Shown here one piece after another: positions 44,429 to 58,254 of a DNA stretch of 64,000 bases. Made by a program: the position numbers and the translations under genes. This stretch comes from Micromussa lordhowensis (lineage: Eukaryota; Cnidaria; Anthozoa; Scleractinia; Lobophylliidae), in the NCBI GenBank assembly GCA_964020085.1, contig OZ026608.1, forward strand, positions 1,464,881 through 1,528,880. Direction: 5' to 3'. Positions within the stretch are counted from its first letter, which is position 1. Each line of letters opens with the position of its first letter. Below the pieces are notes generated by a model, which worked only from the letters and a program-made list of their open reading frames with translations, ran no database searches and had not been told where the DNA came from.

Positions 44429-45999
44429 AAAAATCATTAGTCTTAATGTAATTAGGAACACGTACCTTTTGAGGGCAAGATCTTGGTCCTTGTCAAAGTG
44501 ATTGCTAAGCAACGCGACGTACTTTCACTTCGCCCACACTGACGTCACTGTTCTCGGAGAACACGTCAACGCTCGCTCTAGATTTTGATTGGATAGTAAT
44601 AATCCGAACATTTTCCGAGTGTTCCGACGAAGATTTGTTCAAAAACGGTACTTGTTCCTCTACCTGTAGTCCTGGCTCATGTCAGTGGAAATCTTTCATC
44701 AGTGATCTATCTAGTGGAAATCATCAACTACTCGACACGTATAAAGCTCAAAATCATCTTTAATTTCGTAAAAAAACAACAAAAACGAACAAATTAGCTC
44801 TTTCCTAAGACCTTCTATTCAGTAAGCAGTTTGATAGACTGAGGAAAGTTGTTTACTCTCATGGACATCTGAGCTACAAAACTATTTCACTCATGAAAAA
44901 TTCATTCTCGTGGTCTAATTGTCCAACAGAATCTTTCTCGTTTTCCAAGCATAAAACCTCAAGTTCTTGGAAGACTAGAAGCAATTTTGTTTTAATCTAT
45001 TCGAAATCATCTAACGTTGCTGTCTGTAGCATTTCACCACACCTCGTTCCCAGGGTCTTCCCTACTGGTAGACAGGGAAGATGAAAGAACCTGTGAACGA
45101 GTTTGTTTTCACAGAACCACGTTTACGCTATAAGAAGTATTCGCATAAAAACTTTCACATGCTTCACATGTCGTGTTTTGGAAAACCGTCTAATTAAGTT
45201 TGGCAAAAAGTCTCTCCTAGCCTTGAATATTACAGCTTGGCGTGAAAACGAAAAAGAATGAAAATTGTTTTATATTACAGGTCTTTATTTGATAGACAAT
45301 TCAAAGTTCATTTCCTTATGTCAGTGTTTTTTTAAAGATTACTAACGAAGATTACTAACCTCGTTCAAATTTTGTTATGCTATGTAATCAACTTAAAACG
45401 CTTAAAGCTAATGCTTGTATATATTTTCCAGTATTTATTCTAGGTTTCAGAAACCATTTTCAACCATAACTGATTTTATTCGCTCAGAAGGGCGATTTTT
45501 CCCTTGAATAATTTTAAGACAAGGTAGATACGTTGTCAAATTGGCGATTTTGTAGTTTAAAATCTTTTCGGTAAATTTTACTGATGATCATTTATATATT
45601 GTAGCATGGTATTTTTACCTTTTATTTATACCTTACTCATGTATAATGAGTTTATAATTCATATTTTAAGACTTATTTTCAGCCGACTTAACGTATTTAC
45701 CGTGCGATAAGGCAAGTGACTACGTAAGGTAAGATATTTTCCATATACTGTTTTGACGATAAAGCGATTAACCTGTAAATATCTATGGATATACTTGGTA
45801 AAATCAATCAGTTTTTCTTTTGAGCGAAACATTTCGGAGACGATATTTTCTCTAGATTTAGACGATCGTTTTGTAACAAAAATGTTCCGGAAACAACAGT
45901 TGCACTAGCAATAGCTGCGGCATACCAGCAATGAACACTTCATTATCTAAAAAGAAACTCTATAGAGACTGACTTACAACTGGAATGACTGACTGACTT
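44429..45999. other. Intergenic DNA with a MITE fragment
   Basis: Positions about 45041-45100 carry CCTCGTTCCCAGGGTCTTCC and a partly inverted right end, a relative of the palindrome at 32804-32895. No gene was recognised. Confidence 0.45.
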
Positions 46000-47203
46000 A
46001 GGACAGACGTTTTGACTTTACAAACAGCTGAAGAGAGGTCGCAAAATGTCACTTCATGTAAAATTTCTTTTAACAAACTAATTTGTAAATTATTGAGATT
46101 AGCCGACCGACTGCGAGACTGGTACTGAACAAAACATAACTGACAGCACTACTGGAAGTCACTAACTGACGTGATACATATACTAACTGTGTGACAGACA
46201 GACAGACACTGAGACAGACAGACACTGAGACAGACACACACACAGACTGGTGCACTGATTGACAGATGATTGAGTATTATGACTGATCAGATCAACAAAT
46301 CAATGACCATCTGACTGAATAAATGGATGCCTGACTGACGAGGATAACTGACCGACCGACCAACTATGACTAACGGACTTGCTACTGGACTATGTAGCCA
46401 ACCGTTCGATTGACAGATCTAGATACCGGCTGACAGACAGACATAATGGTTAACTGACGGCATGACTGGCTTGATCCACCAACTAGACTGACTGACGGAC
46501 TGCCTGTTTGACTGTCTGACAGACTGACTATCTGACTGAATGACTGACTGACCGTCTGACAGCTCAATGATAGACTGGTTTACTGAACGTTCTGACTGAC
46601 TGACCCACTGAATGAAATCGACCGAATAACCGATCTATTGGACAATGATGCAACTGAAAAAACTAACTTGGACTAACTAACTGACGATCGACTAATCTAT
46701 ACTCCTTGCAAACTGGTTTACTGACTGACTGACCAACTCTGTATTTGCCTGACTGGCTTAGACCAATTAATTGAATGAATAATTAATTTCATGATTGACA
46801 GCTATAACTGTCTCATCTACATGTCCGGCTGTTTGAAGGGCGATTGAAGGCTAATCTGGGATTAAAGCTTAGCCCAGATTTCTTTCCTCTTGTTTAAAAA
46901 AGCTTTTTATAACCAGTTAAAAATAACAGTTTGATAGTAGTCAAATGAAAACTCAAACAGAAACCTTTATGTAATATATCAAACACGAGTGACAGTGGTT
47001 CATGGGGATATCCAAACACAGAGAAGAGAGTTGAAAATAAGACGCGCAGCAGAGTATTTTTGACGAAATTCGAGGTGTTTGGATAGCCGATATATCTTCT
47101 TGATATATCTTCTCAATCGAAACAAAAACTAAGGAGTAAACGGAGAAGGACAATCGTCAAAATCTATGCTAAATAAGACCGCGTATCCAAACCTCCTTCA
47201 CGG

Positions 47204-47243
<40 letters not shown>

Positions 47244-48276
47244 GTTTGAGAATTCTATTTGTCAATCTGGCACACATCCTGGATTGGTTTGATCTCGCTT
47301 TATTGAACAACCGGGCTCTGGGTATAAGCACTTAATAGAACTGTTGACCAAACGAACTGAACCTCACAGAACGACTTGAAAGATTAACATACATTGATTT
47401 ATACACTGACGACCTTTTACCTGCTTTACACTTACTGAACTGTACTACACCGACTGGTGTGACAATCCTGTAATAACTACAGAAGCTAACACTTGCGAGA
47501 CTGTCTAACCGTGACTTAACTTAATACTGACTACTTCTTATATACTGTGTACTCTGATAACGTTATTAATGACTACCCGACTGAACTTTACATTACTGAA
47601 GTTGAGAAAACGATGGATTAACCTGTTAACTAACTTAAATAAAGACATCTTGGCTGATACGGCAGCCCTACGGCAGTCAGATCGAACGACTGTTAGACTA
47701 ACTGACGGACAGACAGAGAGAGATTGACAGACAGACAGATTCAAGAAACAGAGAAAAACAGTCACACGGTTAGATTACTGATTATTATCACAGACACACA
47801 CATACGTATTACAGTCATGTGACGTTTTACTGTCAGTAAAGATACCAACTGAGTGAAGGTTTTCTCTTACTACAAACTTGTAACAAACTGACAAAATAAC
47901 AAACTGGTACACTGATTGTTGTATTCACTGATGCTCTTATCGTCATTTTTTATTATAGAGAATTCACACTGGCTTTATTAAATAGACTTAACCAATTACT
48001 GAACGACCGACTGAAACACGACATCAACTAGCTCAAGACAAAACAGGCAATAGCCAAACATGAAACCAAGATACCATTATAACTCAGTACTGCCTTCCTG
48101 AATTTCTTACGGATGAACCACGCAAAGTGACTGAAAGAACTTCACTGACGGACTAAATGATTGATTGACTTAACTTTAACAGTATGACTCAACAACTAAA
48201 TGATTAACTCAGCGACTGACCATATGACACTCTGATGAAAATCTAATTGACAAATGAATATTTTTGGTTAACGAAT

Positions 48277-48780
48277 GAGGATATTATTGACTGACTGACT
48301 GACTGATGTTTGTTTGACTGATACTACGTGCCCTGTTCATAGTCTGGCCGACCGACCGACCAACTGACTGACCCATGAAAGATTGAATGATTGGCTGACT
48401 GACTGACTGACTGACTGACTGACTGAATGACTGAATGACTGAATGACTGAATGACTGAATGACTGAATGACTGAATGACTGAATGACTGAATGACTGAAT
48501 GACTGAATGACTGAATGACTGAATTACAGAATGACTGAATGACTGACTGAGTGAGTGATTGACTGACTGACCGACTAATTAACTGACTGATTGACCGACT
48601 AATTAACTGACTGACTGATTGACCGACTGATTGACTGCCTGATTGATTGACTGACTGGCTATTTGTTGGACTGACACCACGTGACTGATTGACTGTCTGA
48701 CTGACCGAATGACTAACTGAGTGACGTGTTGACTGACAGACCGACCGACTGATGGACGGACTGACTGAGTTATCGACCGA
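48277..48780. repeat. CTGA array including (ACTGAATG)n
   Basis: GACTGACTGACTGACTGACT at about 48394-48424 runs into about 14 copies of the 8-bp unit ACTGAATG (48421-48537), then looser CTGA/CCGA repeats. The near identity of the octamers indicates a recent expansion inside the older domain. Confidence 0.9.
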
Positions 48781-49389
48781 CGGCTAACAGGCTGAAAGCC
48801 AGACAGTTAGTCGCTCAAACAGTCAGGTAGACACTTAACAAGTAGCTAAATAACGATCTGAAAAACTGACAAACCGACAGACTGATTGACTGACGGACGA
48901 AACGACCGACTGTCTGACCGATTGATTGATTGATTGATCAACTGACCAACCGTTAGTCATTCAATCATAAAACTTAACAAGTAAATAACTGATTATCTGA
49001 AAAACTAACAAACCGACAAACTGACTGCCTAGCTGTATGAAATGACTAACTAGTGACTGACTTGGTATTTGAGTGACTAATTGACCTACTAAATGAATTC
49101 ACTAACCATCTAACACACGGATTAATGGACACAGTGAATAACCAACTGACTGCATTGACGACCAGGTAAGACGCAGGGCGGCCGCTCGAGTTGTTTAATA
49201 CTAAAACGGTCGCGTTTATAAGCTTTCTCTTATTCTAATCCATTGATAACTGAATGCCTGACTGCCTGAAGGTATGACGGACGGAATGTTTGATTGACTG
49301 ACAGACTCACTGTCTGGCTGACGGACTCACCTACTGTGACTGAGTACATGACGGAATAACTGACTCATTGCCTACAATGATTCACTTAC

Positions 49390-49700
49390 AGGCTGACTGA
49401 TCGACTGACTGACTTACTGAGTAACTAAGCAAACGACTGACCGACTGACCAACTGGCCGACTAACTGACCAACTGACCGACTGACTGGCCGACTGACTGA
49501 CTGACTGACTGACTGACTGACTAACTGACTGACTGACTGACTGACTGACTGACTGACTGACTGACAGACCGACTGACTGACTGACCGACTGACTGACTGA
49601 CTGACTGACTGACCGACTGACTGACTCACTCACTGTTTGAGCGGCTGATTAACTTTCTAGACTGACTGACTGACTAACTGGCTGACGGGCTGACGGATAG
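49390..49700. repeat. Near-pure (CTGA)n microsatellite
   Basis: Over 200 bases of almost uninterrupted GACTGACTGACT, with occasional CCGA and CTAA variants spaced in blocks, for example GACCGACTGACTGACTGACT. Confidence 0.9.
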
Positions 49701-50289
49701 ACAGACAGACGTGCTATCTGATTAACCGAGGGTCTCACTGTCTGATTGGCCGTGACTGACTGACTGATGAACGGACTCACTGCCTGACTGAATGACTTAC
49801 TATGACTGACTCCCGACCTCACTGTCTAGACCAACGACCAATTGACCAACGTTTTGGTGCACTGTTTTTTAATGAACAGATCAGTCCAAAGGTTGCGTAA
49901 ATAGTTGATTCATAGCTCGAGATAACTCACAAAAATCTCATTGAAATAACGACCGATGAGCAGCCTGCTAATCGCAGATTGAATGACACAATGGTTAAGT
50001 GTTCTGAAACACAATAAAAGCCACTTGAACGTCTAAATTATAGACTGACAAACTTACAGAGAAAGGTAAAGACAGACAGACAGACGATCGGAAGGAGATG
50101 TAACATCAAAATTTATCTAGAGCTTGATTTTGGACTTATGACCACCCTGACAAATTAAAACAAGCAACTGATAAGACTATTGTAACCTACTGAATTCTGA
50201 ATAATTTATATGAAACATGAATATCAAAGTAAGTGACTAAGTGACGATGATTGTCATCAATCAAAAGACAGATTTTATAATTGAGTGAT

Positions 50290-50660
50290 ACACACACATC
50301 CAGCCAACCAGAAAAACAGACAGACAAAATGTTGAAAGGAAAGAAACACTGACAGATAGACGGACTGTCAGACACAAAATGACGGACGCACAGAAACAGA
50401 CAGACAGACAGACAGACAAAATGACGAATGAAAAGAAACACTGACAGACGGAAGGACTGTCAGACGCAAAATGACGGACGCACGGAAACAGACAGACAGA
50501 AAAAAGGCCAAACGGAAAGATAGACTGACAGATAGACAAAAAAATGACGGACGGACAGAAACACTGCTGATAGACAGACTGCCAGACAGAAAGACAGATC
50601 AAGAGACATACAGACTTACTGGTATACACAGACAGACAGACAGACGAACACAGACAGATA
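50290..50660. repeat. (CAGA)n-rich stretch with ~120-bp echo
   Basis: Runs of GACAGACAGACAGACA mix with the longer phrase AACACTGACAGAYRGAYGGA then CTGTCAGACRCAAAATGACG, which occurs at about 50345 and again at about 50430. So a unit of roughly 90 bp was duplicated. The matching minus-strand open frame is rich in Ser, Val, Cys and Leu and is not a real protein. Confidence 0.75.
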
Positions 50661-52059
50661 CAAATACCGCAGCAATGTAATCTCGAGATGTGAATAAGTG
50701 GCAAACTGGGGGACTTACTCTACTGTCTTACTGATACAGAGGACAAGTTAACGGCTACGAAACGATTACCTCACTGATTGTTCAACGTTTATCTGATGTA
50801 AATTTTAACTAACTGATACAAATATAACGTATTTGATTACTACGCCGCTGAATTGAATCGTTCGAACAGAACCATCAGAGAGAATCTTACGTACTAGATG
50901 CAGTGTTAACAACCTTCATGTAGCTTTATGCAAAAGGTGTCATAATATGAAGCCGACCACATCATATGATCATGAACTCGTATACATACTACATTGTCGA
51001 CTGGAGTCTTTAGTCATGACGCCTTTCAAAAAACATGCCTTTCGTAAAGCTGGCATTTCATAAAATTACGGTACGAAGGACGCGTATAGAATAACTGATT
51101 GACAGAAAGACGGACAGTAGATGGGCAGACAGACATTAACTTTTAAAGACACCTTGAACAAACAACCACGTGACTGACTATCTAATGATCTGGTTAAAAC
51201 GGGGACATGCTGTCCAACTATAAGGTTGACATGGATTGACAATTTACGCATAAATACTTAAAATTATCGACTTTTATGTAAGGTTAACTAAGATACTCTT
51301 ACACTTGACGACAAGCCGTTGACTGCGTGACGGAATTACTCAGTGTCACTATATACACAAACATACTGAAATCAGACTGCCATAGACCGTGACAAACAAA
51401 CAAGGATATACACAGCTAGACAGACAGACAGCCAGACAAATGGACGGACAATTAACTTCAAAGACCACATGACAACTTTAAATCATTGGATTGACTGTGT
51501 GATCTACATAGAAAGACAGACATATTGACTGACCGACAGACAGACACCGACTTACATGGTTGTGTCTCGATTCAATCAGTGTTCGCACTGATTTTGGACG
51601 TTTAATTTACGTTAACTGACAGACTACATATTCATTGTACCTGAGACTTACCGACCGACCAACGTTACCGACCAGTGACCGACGTTATTGAGGCCTATTT
51701 GATAAACTGACTAAATTACTGACTCTCGTGATAACGGCCTGTCAGAATGAAAGTGTAAGCACAAAACAGAATTACTACATGTAGTCACTAACAACGAATT
51801 GTCTTTTATTCTAAGTTAGACTATTTTGAGCTAGTTTAGTTGTTTATTCGCAGAGCTGACTTATTGAATCCGTTATTGACTGTCCAACGGACTTAACAAC
51901 TCAGTGTTTGACTGATTGACCTAGGCGCCAGAGACAAACAGACTACTCAACTAAGACTATCAGTACTAACTTAGCGGCATTCATTTGATTGTTATTAAAA
52001 TTTAATTACACATTTGCTTCGATTTTGCGTATGATCCTGTGCAACTTGCCTCGACATCA

Positions 52060-52680
52060 ACCAACCAATTAGGGTGACCTGCATTTCTTTCTACCCAATC
52101 AGGTGACTTTGCTAGCGAGGATTTTCCCGCGTTTGGCGCCGTTGTCTTTGTGTTAATTATACTTTGATTGGCTCATACGTTATCTACGCTTTTTCTGATT
52201 GGCTAGAAGTGATTTCTCTGATTTTCGTTTTTTCAGCAGTCACCAGGAGACATGTGATGCATACTTGTACAAATCCCCCTTTGATTATTTTGCGGAACTG
52301 TACGTTAAAATCGAGCCCCTCTTGCACTTCTCGTATGTTTTGTTCAGGATCTACCGGTCTAAAAGTAAAACGTTGCACAGGTGTGAAAGTGATATATGTT
52401 GCTGATTCGCGATCGACTGACAAATACGCTAATACAAACAACTGATTGATGGAACATTTGACTTTGACTTACGTTTTAGATTCGCGCGTATTTTTTGAGA
52501 ATTATTTTATAAAAGCAATAGAGCACTTTTTCTGTGTTTATATAGCCTCGTCTAAACACTCGGAGGGTTGGGAGAATTCTCGAAAGTTATGCAAACCCTC
52601 GACTTCTTCTCGGGTTTGCTTAAATAGAAACACGATTACTAACCAATCAGCGCGCGTATTTTCTTAGGGCTGTTTTCTAA
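52060..52680. other. Unique island with several CCAAT/ATTGG motifs
   Basis: Within the repeat domain this segment lacks CTGA runs and carries CCAACCAATTAGGG, ACCCAATCAGGTGA, TTTGATTGGCTCA, TCTGATTGGCTAGAAG and AACCAATCAGCGCGCG. The clustering resembles a promoter. Open frames here (for example 52184-52441 minus) have no recognisable domain. It may be an interspersed element carrying promoter-like motifs. Confidence 0.35.
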
Positions 52681-52930
52681 ACCGGGCATATTACTAAAGG
52701 AGAAGCGAGTTATAGAATGACTGACGACCACTTGTGACCAAATAGACTTAAAACTAAATTATAACGGCTAAGTGACTGATGAACTGATGGACTAAGTAAA
52801 CTAAGTATTCTGTAAATAGTCGACTAACTGACTGATTAAATAAAAGGCCACTTACGAGGCGCCTTTTTTCCTCCGTGTAACTAAAAATTTAACAAACGCA
52901 TCAAGTGATTTAGACTGATGTATCATCAAC

Positions 52931-52950
52931 ATCATCATCATCATCATCAT
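52931..52950. repeat. (ATC)n microsatellite
   Basis: ATCATCATCATCATCATCAT, a short trinucleotide run. Confidence 0.9.
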
Positions 52951-53058
52951 GCCACGTACATAGAATAGACGGCCTGATATAGTATTTTAGACTGAGAAAA
53001 CAAATTCCTAAATTCCTGAGTTGTCAATGATCAAGGGTTATCAAATGCAATTGTCTCT

Positions 53059-53420
53059 TGGATTAACTGACAGACTAACTGACTGTCTAACTGACAGACT
53101 AACTGACTAATTGACTTACTGACTAATTAACTGACTGACTGACTAATTGACTTACTGACTTAACTGACTGACTGACTAATTGACTTACTGACTAATTAAC
53201 TGATTGACTGATTGACTGACTGACTAACTCACTGACTGACTGACTAATTGACTTACTGACTAATTAACTGACTGACTAATTGACTTACTGACTAATTAAC
53301 TGATTGACTGACTGACTAACTCAGACTGACTGACTGACTAGCTGACTGACTAACTGACTAATTAACGGACTGACTGACTGACTGTCTGTCTCTCTGACTG
53401 ACTGACTGTCCATCTGGCTT
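53059..53420. repeat. CTGA/CTAA array with ~55-bp period
   Basis: The phrase GACTAATTGACTTACTGACT followed by AATTAACTGAC recurs at about 53105, 53140, 53175, 53240 and 53275, giving a loose higher-order unit of roughly 35-65 bp. Confidence 0.85.
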
Positions 53421-54619
53421 ACGTTGCAGCTACTTAAGGTTAAGGACAACTGATTCACGTGACAGTTTGACTAAACTACTTATCAACTGAGAAATACCTG
53501 AACATTGACATTCAGTGTGGTTGACAGACCGATTAAATTACCAACTAAATTGTACCAACATCTACATGAATTCGTACGTTCACATTAAATAAAACAGTTA
53601 CATTTTAAATTTCGATATATTACACCACACTTAGCTTAACTTCACTTCACCACGGTACAGTATGTAGTGAATCACACCATATCATTTATGAATTAATGAA
53701 TTCACTCGAAATCGCCTGACTGAATTAGTAACCGACTGGTTGAATGCCTGACTGACTGGCTGACTGATTTACCGTCTAACTAACAACTACCTGGATCTGT
53801 GCGCAAAATGGCTACTTAGGAGACAAATAGACAGACCAATACAGAGAAACAGACCAACTTATTGACCGACCACAGAAAGCCTGACCAAACGAACAAACAA
53901 TCAAACGCGTGACTCGATAACTGGTAATCGAAGTAAAATCCTATATTTTAATCCAGTCATTAGCTCAAAGGTCATTAAGTTAAATCCAGTTAGTTTTTTT
54001 ACTAATTTTTTTCCGTGCTCTGACTGATCTGTGATATAATACACGACTGAGTATTTTGTCTGAATAGTTCATTTGGATGTCTGGACAAAGGATATTGACT
54101 AATTCATAACCTAACTAAACAAACAGAAACTTCTGAATGTTCCAGAACCTACAGAAAAGGACATACATGGCACGTGCAAAATTGATTCTCACATGATTCG
54201 AAGCGTTGATAGCGTGATCTCGGAAAGGTACCAACACCTTTCAACGATTTGAACACCTAATTTTTGAATCGCTATCCTTGATTTCAAGTTGTACTGATAT
54301 AATTTTGTGGCAATTTCATAACTTCTAGTGCTTCTAGTATCGAAGGAGTGGCTCCAAATATGTCAAAGCGTCAGTGATTCGATAACTTTTATCTGCTGGC
54401 TGACATCGACTCATTGATCATCTGACTGAGTGAGTGACAGAATGACAGAATGACTGACTGACAAACAGAACAGCTGACTGACTAACTGATGAAGTGACGG
54501 AGTGAAGACATGATTGATAATCGCAGTTACACACACAACTTGAGTAGTTGTGAAATTAAAGCCTGAAAAAATTCATTGACTGAGTGACTGACAAACGAAC
54601 CGACTAACTAGCAAGTAAT

Positions 54620-55300
54620 TAACCGACTAACCGACTGACTGACTGATTGAGGGACTGACTAACTGAGGGACTGACTGACTGACTGAGGGACTGACTGATA
54701 ACCAGACTAGCAAGTACTTTACTGACTGACGACTGACTGACTGAATAAATGAGTGACAGAGTGACTGACTGAGGGACTGTCTGGCTACCTGATGGATTCA
54801 CTGACTGATTGAGGGACTGACTGAGGGACTGACTGACTAACTGAGGGACTCACTGACTGACTGAGAGACTGTCTGACTGAATGACTGAGGGACTGACTGA
54901 CTGATGGACTGACTGACTAACTGAGGGACGCACTGACTGAGGAACTGACTGACTGAGGGACTGACTGACTGATGGACTGACTGACTAACTGAGGGACTCA
55001 CTGACTGACTGAGGGACTGCTGACTGAATGACTGAGGGACTGACTGACTGATGGACTGACTAACTAACTGAGGGACTCACTGACTGACTGAGGGACTGCT
55101 GACTGACTGAGAGACTGAGGGACTGACTGATGGACTGACTGACTAACTGAGGGACTCACTGACTGACTGAGGGACTGCTGACTGACTGACTGAGGGACTG
55201 ACTGACGGATTGACTGACTATCTAACTGAGGGACTCGCTGACTGACTGAGAGACTGTCTGACTGAATGACTGAGGGACGGACTGACTGACGGACAAACGG
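54620..55300. repeat. CTGAGGGA higher-order array
   Basis: About 8-10 copies of a unit combining GACTGAGGGACTGACTGACT, GATGGACTGACTGACTAAC and TGAGGGACTCACTGACTGAC. The GATGG landmark falls at 54903, 54971, 55040 and 55129 (spacings 68, 69, 89), showing a higher-order repeat with variable unit length. It is followed by a short triplication of GATCGATTTAAT at about 55304. Confidence 0.85.
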
Positions 55301-56960
55301 AAGGATCGATTTAATGATCGATTTAATGATCGATTGAGTCTCTTGCAGCTTAAATGATTTACTGATTACTGACACGAAAACTGACTTAGACTGACTACCT
55401 GACAACAGACAGATTGTCTTCAATGATTTCCGACGAGGCAACAGTCTGATAACTGATGCCGGAAATAAAATGGCAGGCACGATGACCACCGGTGTAATTA
55501 AAGGAATTAAACAAACGAGCAAATATTTAAACAGACAAACAAACGATAGCAAAAAACAGTACGAAAGTGAGAAACAGAAAACGAGAGCAGCAGAAATACT
55601 AACTGCAACTGATCACGAGAACCAATACCAGACACACATCGACTTACTCATTCGTGAAGAAAATAATGACCTCGACTAGGGCCGCTACGTATAATCAGCA
55701 GTAAACCAACTATCATACTAACGACGATACACACTTTAGAAACGACAGATCCCTTGCAAAAGCGCTGAAAAATTATATCAACGAAATAGCACTCCATAGA
55801 CATATACCTGACTGACAGACATAGTGCGTAGTGCACATACGTAGGAGTAGGAACGACCGTCTAATAGACACTCTAGACTAACAAATAGACCTAATAGTTA
55901 TAATAGCAGTCTATGATACATTTGACGCTCGACAGGCCTGCAACAACTTGACTGAAAGAACGACGTAACTGAGCAGTCTGAGACAGTCGCACCGACAAAC
56001 TAAAGGACAATCTAATGACAGATCTGAGGACAGCCCAGCGACACATTACAATACTAAACAAGACTAGACAGACGGACAAACAAATAGACAGAAAAACAGA
56101 CAGACGGACATATAGATAGACAGACGGACAGATACAGACAGACAGACATGCGGACAGATCCCTATTACAGACGAACAGGACAAACAACAAACCGACAAAC
56201 GCTAAACTGACAGAGAGAAGTGATCTGCACAAAAGCTAATAAACAGAAAAATCAAAACAAGCGATTAAAGATAGGGAAAATGTTTTCCACGAACAACATA
56301 TATGTTCATTAAAAGATACAACTAAATAGAGTATCGTGTACTTTCTAAATGAGACAGGCAACAAAACGAGCAGACTTAGAACTACAGACTTGGAACTACA
56401 GATAACTAACTAACTGATTTTAACTTTGACACTCGCTCGAAAACGTTTTAGCACTTTCTAGACTTGGAAAAGCCGAGAGTGTTAACCGAAACAGGAACAG
56501 AATCATTAAACAATTTTAATTTTTTCGTAGATCCTGTAATATTTGTTAGCATAACAGGAAGTGTCAGAAAGATGAATTTATTTAATCAATATGAGATATC
56601 GTGCTGCAAAGGAGATTGACATGTTCACAAACAAGACAAAAAACTACATGCTTTCTGATAGGCGAGCAAACAAAAATTATCTAGCTTTAGGTCATGCAAA
56701 CTAGTTCCCTGACTGACAGAGGCCGACAGACTGAATAAGCTACTGACTGGCTAACAGACGGACGCACGGAGTGACAGACGAACTGGCTGACGGACAGACA
56801 GATCGCTAGTCGGACGGGTAGACTGATTGACTAATTGATAGACTCGCTTCTTGATGAACTGACTGACGGGTTGACGGACGGACGAACAGACAGACACTCT
56901 GACTGAATGACTGTCTGACGGGCGGCTTGACGGTCTGATAGACAGACGCTTGCACACACA

Positions 56961-58109
56961 TATGGACTGGCGCAGAAGAATGATACGAAGAAAAATTGTT
57001 GAATGGGCGAAATACCCAAGTTAGCGATAACGTCGTTGATAGCGAAACAAATGGCGCTTTAATCTCTTCAATAGAGACAAATAACTGATAATAACCAGAA
57101 GCTCATGTAGGCCCTAACATGCATACAAACTGCATAAATGCTAGGACTATAAAACGCTTAAAGTAAAAGACACTAGTTTAAGCATAAATACTATAAATAT
57201 ACACCTTACAGAAGTTATGACAATAAGTTGTAAATAAATGATTAATGATAGACCACCAAACCAGTATTAATACACCATAATGAACTTAGTTAAATCATAT
57301 TCAGTTGTAGAATTGCTACAGTTGAAGAGAATTTATACAACCCATCAATCTGAGGAAGACGGAAAAAATTAAATTTAGCCATAACCAGAGAGTTTACACC
57401 ATGTTGTGAAAATTACGTAATGTTTGTTAGACTATTATTTATGATTATGAAGATAAAATGTAATCGCTCTCCTGGTTGTTTTCCTCTCTCGTGCTATTGC
57501 AGGCGTTTTATGCTTGTAAGATCCTCTCTATATAAATTTCCTTTGGTGCAGTCCATCGACAATCCAATACCGTAAAAGCTGCAGTTACCTCCCGTCCTAT
57601 CCCAAGTTCACACTGAACAAAAATTAATCCAAGTCTCTTGGCGATTGATTACTAATTGATGTCGTTGGTTTACAAACCCTTGATGTCTTTGGTTGATTAT
57701 TTTAGACTGTGCTCCAACTTTTCTGTTGAACAGAACCTCGCAAAAGTAGTTTGACTTTGACAAAGCCTTTGATCGCAATTCAATAGCAAATGTGGTTTTC
57801 GTGTCCTTCTCCTTTTCCAAGATGATCAGAGTTACAATTTAGCGCAATTTCTTTGCAGAAAAACGATTACTTTGAGCTAAATTCTATTTACAGTTTTCAA
57901 ACTAACTAGCCTTTTTACGGGCAATCGAGTAATACGCCGCGCGCGAGATTCAAATAATAAAGGCCTGTTAGGGGTATTATTATATGACTTGGGTTTGTAG
58001 CCGATCTAACGCGTGCTCTGATTGGCTAATACTAGGGCATTATTCTCCCGTAATGCCCACGGGCCGATTACGGGCCTGCAAAAGCCAAGCAAAAAGCCAT
58101 ATAATAAAC
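56961..58109. other. Intergenic DNA, nothing recognised
   Basis: AT-rich unique sequence without repeats of the CTGA type and without a recognisable exon. Confidence 0.4.
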
Positions 58110-58254
58110 AACTTATTAACCTCGAACGTTCGGTCTTTACGGGAAAATCTCAAACCTCGGCCTTGCCGTATTGACCTCGCTATCGCTCGGTCAGTATGGC
58201 AAGGTCTCGGTCCGAGATTTTCCCGTAAAGACCTCACTCTCGGTTAATAAGTAG
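58110..58254. mobile_element. Palindromic MITE, ~145 bp
   Basis: The left arm has AACTTATTAACCTCGAACG, GTCTTTACGGGAAAATCTCA and CCTTGCCGTATTGACC. It is mirrored by GGTCAGTATGGCAAGG, GAGATTTTCCCGTAAAGACC and GGTTAATAAGTA. Open frames on both strands read nearly the same peptide because of the palindrome, so they are not evidence of a gene. Confidence 0.75.

Larger units (their letters stand above)
46000..56960. repeat. ~11-kb domain of degenerate CTGA / CAGA tetranucleotide repeats
   Basis: The plus strand is saturated with CTGA, CTAA, CCGA and CAGA steps. Near-perfect arrays are embedded in older, heavily mutated versions of the same motif and in a few unique islands (about 46800-47700, 52060-52680, 56200-56700). 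Long open frames on the minus strand consist of Ser-Val-Ser-Gln repeats and are artefacts of the array. No gene was recognised inside. The same motif in reverse orientation (TCAG) fills 63580-64000. Confidence 0.9.

Noticed and set aside
49382..49633. Open frames of Ser-Val-Ser-Gln repeats on the minus strand
   Set aside because: They are the direct translation of the (CTGA)n array, open in more than one frame. They have no start context or flanking gene structure.
50187..50704. Cysteine- and valine-rich 147-codon frame resembling a membrane protein
   Set aside because: Translation of CAGA-type repeats. The apparent hydrophobicity comes from repeat composition, and overlapping frames look the same.
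55064..55552. 162-codon minus-strand frame with SVSQSV repeats
   Set aside because: Covers the CTGAGGGA higher-order array. No domain, and the N-terminal part has no support.
58040..58237. Overlapping plus and minus frames with similar Arg/Ser-rich peptides
   Set aside because: The palindrome makes both strands encode nearly the same peptide. It is a MITE, not a gene.
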